DNA from: Hydrogenothermus sp964516095
GTDB lineage: Bacteria > Aquificota > Aquificia > Aquificales > Hydrogenothermaceae
Length of the DNA: 15,427 nucleotides
Reading direction: 5' to 3'
Assembly: GCA_964516095.1 (NCBI GenBank)
Contig: CAZEYS010000034.1
Coordinates: 1 to 15,427, forward strand
Shown: positions 14,907 to 15,427 of the stretch, piece by piece
Numbering within the stretch: position 1 is the first letter of the stretch
Layout: each line of letters begins with the position of its first letter
Program-made: the position numbers and the translations under genes
Notes under the pieces: generated by a model
The model's input: only the letters and a program-made list of their open reading frames with translations
Told to the model about the DNA's origin: nothing
The model's database searches: none

Positions 14907-15104
14907 TTATAAGTTCAGAAAGAAGATTGACATTTGCCAAAAAAAGATAAAAAAGAAAATAGATGTCATGAAAAGAACAATAGAAACAAACACATATATA
15001 TTTTTGTTATTTCCAAAGAAAATTTCAAGCAAAATGAAAGATGTGAAATTAAGTAAAAAAATACCCAACATAGAACAAAGAGAAATCAGCCAAATATAAA
15101 ACAT
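14907..15104 (-). CDS. Possible small membrane protein (doubtful)
   Basis: This frame encodes 65 residues with two or three hydrophobic segments (about 2-27 and 36-64) joined by a short polar loop FGNNKN. It ends 5 nt after the convergent metal-binding protein gene. Against it: there is no ribosome site, a TAA stands directly before the ATG, and the opposite strand is so A-rich that a Phe/Ile/Leu-rich antisense frame could arise by chance. It might be a relic of a membrane gene cut by the nearby transposase debris. I do not recognise the family. Confidence 0.3.
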   Translation of the reverse strand: MFYIWLISLCSMLGIFLLNFTSFILLEIFFGNNKNIYVFVSIVLFMTSIFFFIFFWQMSIFFLNL

Positions 15105-15427
15105 TTATCGTAAAAAGAAAAAACGTAATATTGGTTTACTGTTATAGACAAATCCATGAATAACGGTAGTGAGTTTTAACAAATACCTAAAAGGAAAGGG
15201 AGAGAACATTACTTTAGCTATCCTAAAAATCCTAAGTCAAACTCTAGAATAGCTGGTAAAGAGTATAGAATAGAAATTTAATAAATACACTAGAGACGAA
15301 GTACCAAATCAATACAAAAACACCTCTGGCGAGAGAGATAACACCAAATTTTATGATTTAGCTTGCATATTTGTTTTTATAAGATTTTTCCTATATAACA
15401 TAGTTTTGTTGATAGCCATCTTTATCT
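15105..15427. other. Gene-poor decayed stretch at the right edge
   Basis: These 323 bases contain no intact gene. The left half holds the transposase fossil. From 15274 to the window end one plus-strand frame stays open for 51 codons (KFNKYTRDEVPNQYKN near its start, then a hydrophobic run ending LLIAIFI). It begins straight after a TAG, has no start codon or ribosome site before the hydrophobic part, and is not recognised. It may be the shifted C-terminus of the transposase or chance. Confidence 0.45.
15129..15273 (+). pseudogene. Fossil of a DDE transposase (rve integrase core)
   Basis: Pieces of the integrase core typical of IS3/IS481-like transposases survive in order. NNGSEF (15159-15176) matches the DNGSEF motif around the second catalytic Asp. 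KYLKGKGE (15181-15204) follows one frame over. HYFSYPKNPKSNSRI (15207-15251) is back in the first frame and matches the segment leading to the catalytic Glu. The catalytic Asp has become Asn, the Glu position reads Ala, and frame changes near 15177 and 15204 plus stops at 15177 and 15273 break the gene. Upstream residues VIDKSM may be the degraded approach to the motif. No terminal inverted repeats or full element were found. Confidence 0.6.

Noticed and set aside
14907..15104. Relic of ZnuB, the permease partner of ZnuA
   Set aside because: The hydrophobic pattern is compatible, but it lies on the opposite strand from znuA and no ABC-3 motif can be seen. Kept only as a doubtful membrane ORF.
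1..15427. CRISPR array, tRNA or rRNA genes
   Set aside because: No regularly spaced direct repeats, no tRNA-like TTCGA arm with matching acceptor stem and no rRNA-like GC-rich stretch were noticed in the gaps between genes, which are mostly under 120 bases.

Overview
The window is AT-rich bacterial chromosome. Its proteins are rich in Lys, Ile and Glu, genes are packed tightly, TTG starts are frequent, and single-copy housekeeping genes are shuffled rather than kept in the operons known from E. coli. This fits a Gram-negative, probably thermophilic, member of the Aquificota, perhaps Sulfurihydrogenibium or a relative. That placement is an inference from codon and amino-acid flavour and recalled protein similarity; nothing here was searched.

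Layout, left to right. (1) 1-108 is a divergent promoter region with a strong minus-strand promoter firing off the left edge. (2) 109-2034 (+) holds efp, accB and yicC: translation of polyproline stretches, the biotin carrier for fatty-acid synthesis, and an RNase-family protein. (3) 2035-3596 (-) holds mtnC and rsgA: methionine salvage and 30S ribosome maturation, joined by a TTGA stop/start overlap. (4) 3630-6782 (+) holds epmA, a voltage-sensor K+ channel with an RCK domain, and hemD, chained by overlaps. EpmA is the enzyme that would lysylate the EF-P encoded at the left end. (5) 6769-8146 (-) holds a small zinc-ribbon protein, coaE, a small exported coiled-coil protein and a cupredoxin-fold lipoprotein, behind a recognisable promoter. 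(6) 8228-9010 (+) is exonuclease III. (7) 9014-9262 (-) is an unrecognised 82-residue protein with its own promoter and a palindrome over the -10. (8) 9375-11232 (-) holds a Bax-like glucosaminidase and an exported polysaccharide deacetylase that overlap by 89 nt. (9) 11300-14901 (+) holds murC, nicotinate phosphoribosyltransferase and a ZnuA-type metal-binding protein. (10) 14902-15427 is decayed DNA: a doubtful small membrane ORF and the remains of a DDE (rve-type) transposase.

How the genes relate. Two themes recur. One is translation and ribosome function (EF-P, EpmA, RsgA, YicC). The other is the cell envelope (MurC, glucosaminidase, deacetylase, exported cupredoxin, K+ channel). The rest are cofactor genes: CoA (coaE), haem (hemD), NAD (pncB) and biotin carrier (accB).

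I found no convincing new defence or mobile system. The most unusual items are the cupredoxin lipoprotein with an altered metal-ligand pattern, the long out-of-phase overlap between two wall-enzyme genes, two genes whose promoters appear to make leaderless mRNAs, and the transposase fossil downstream of the orphan metal-binding protein gene.
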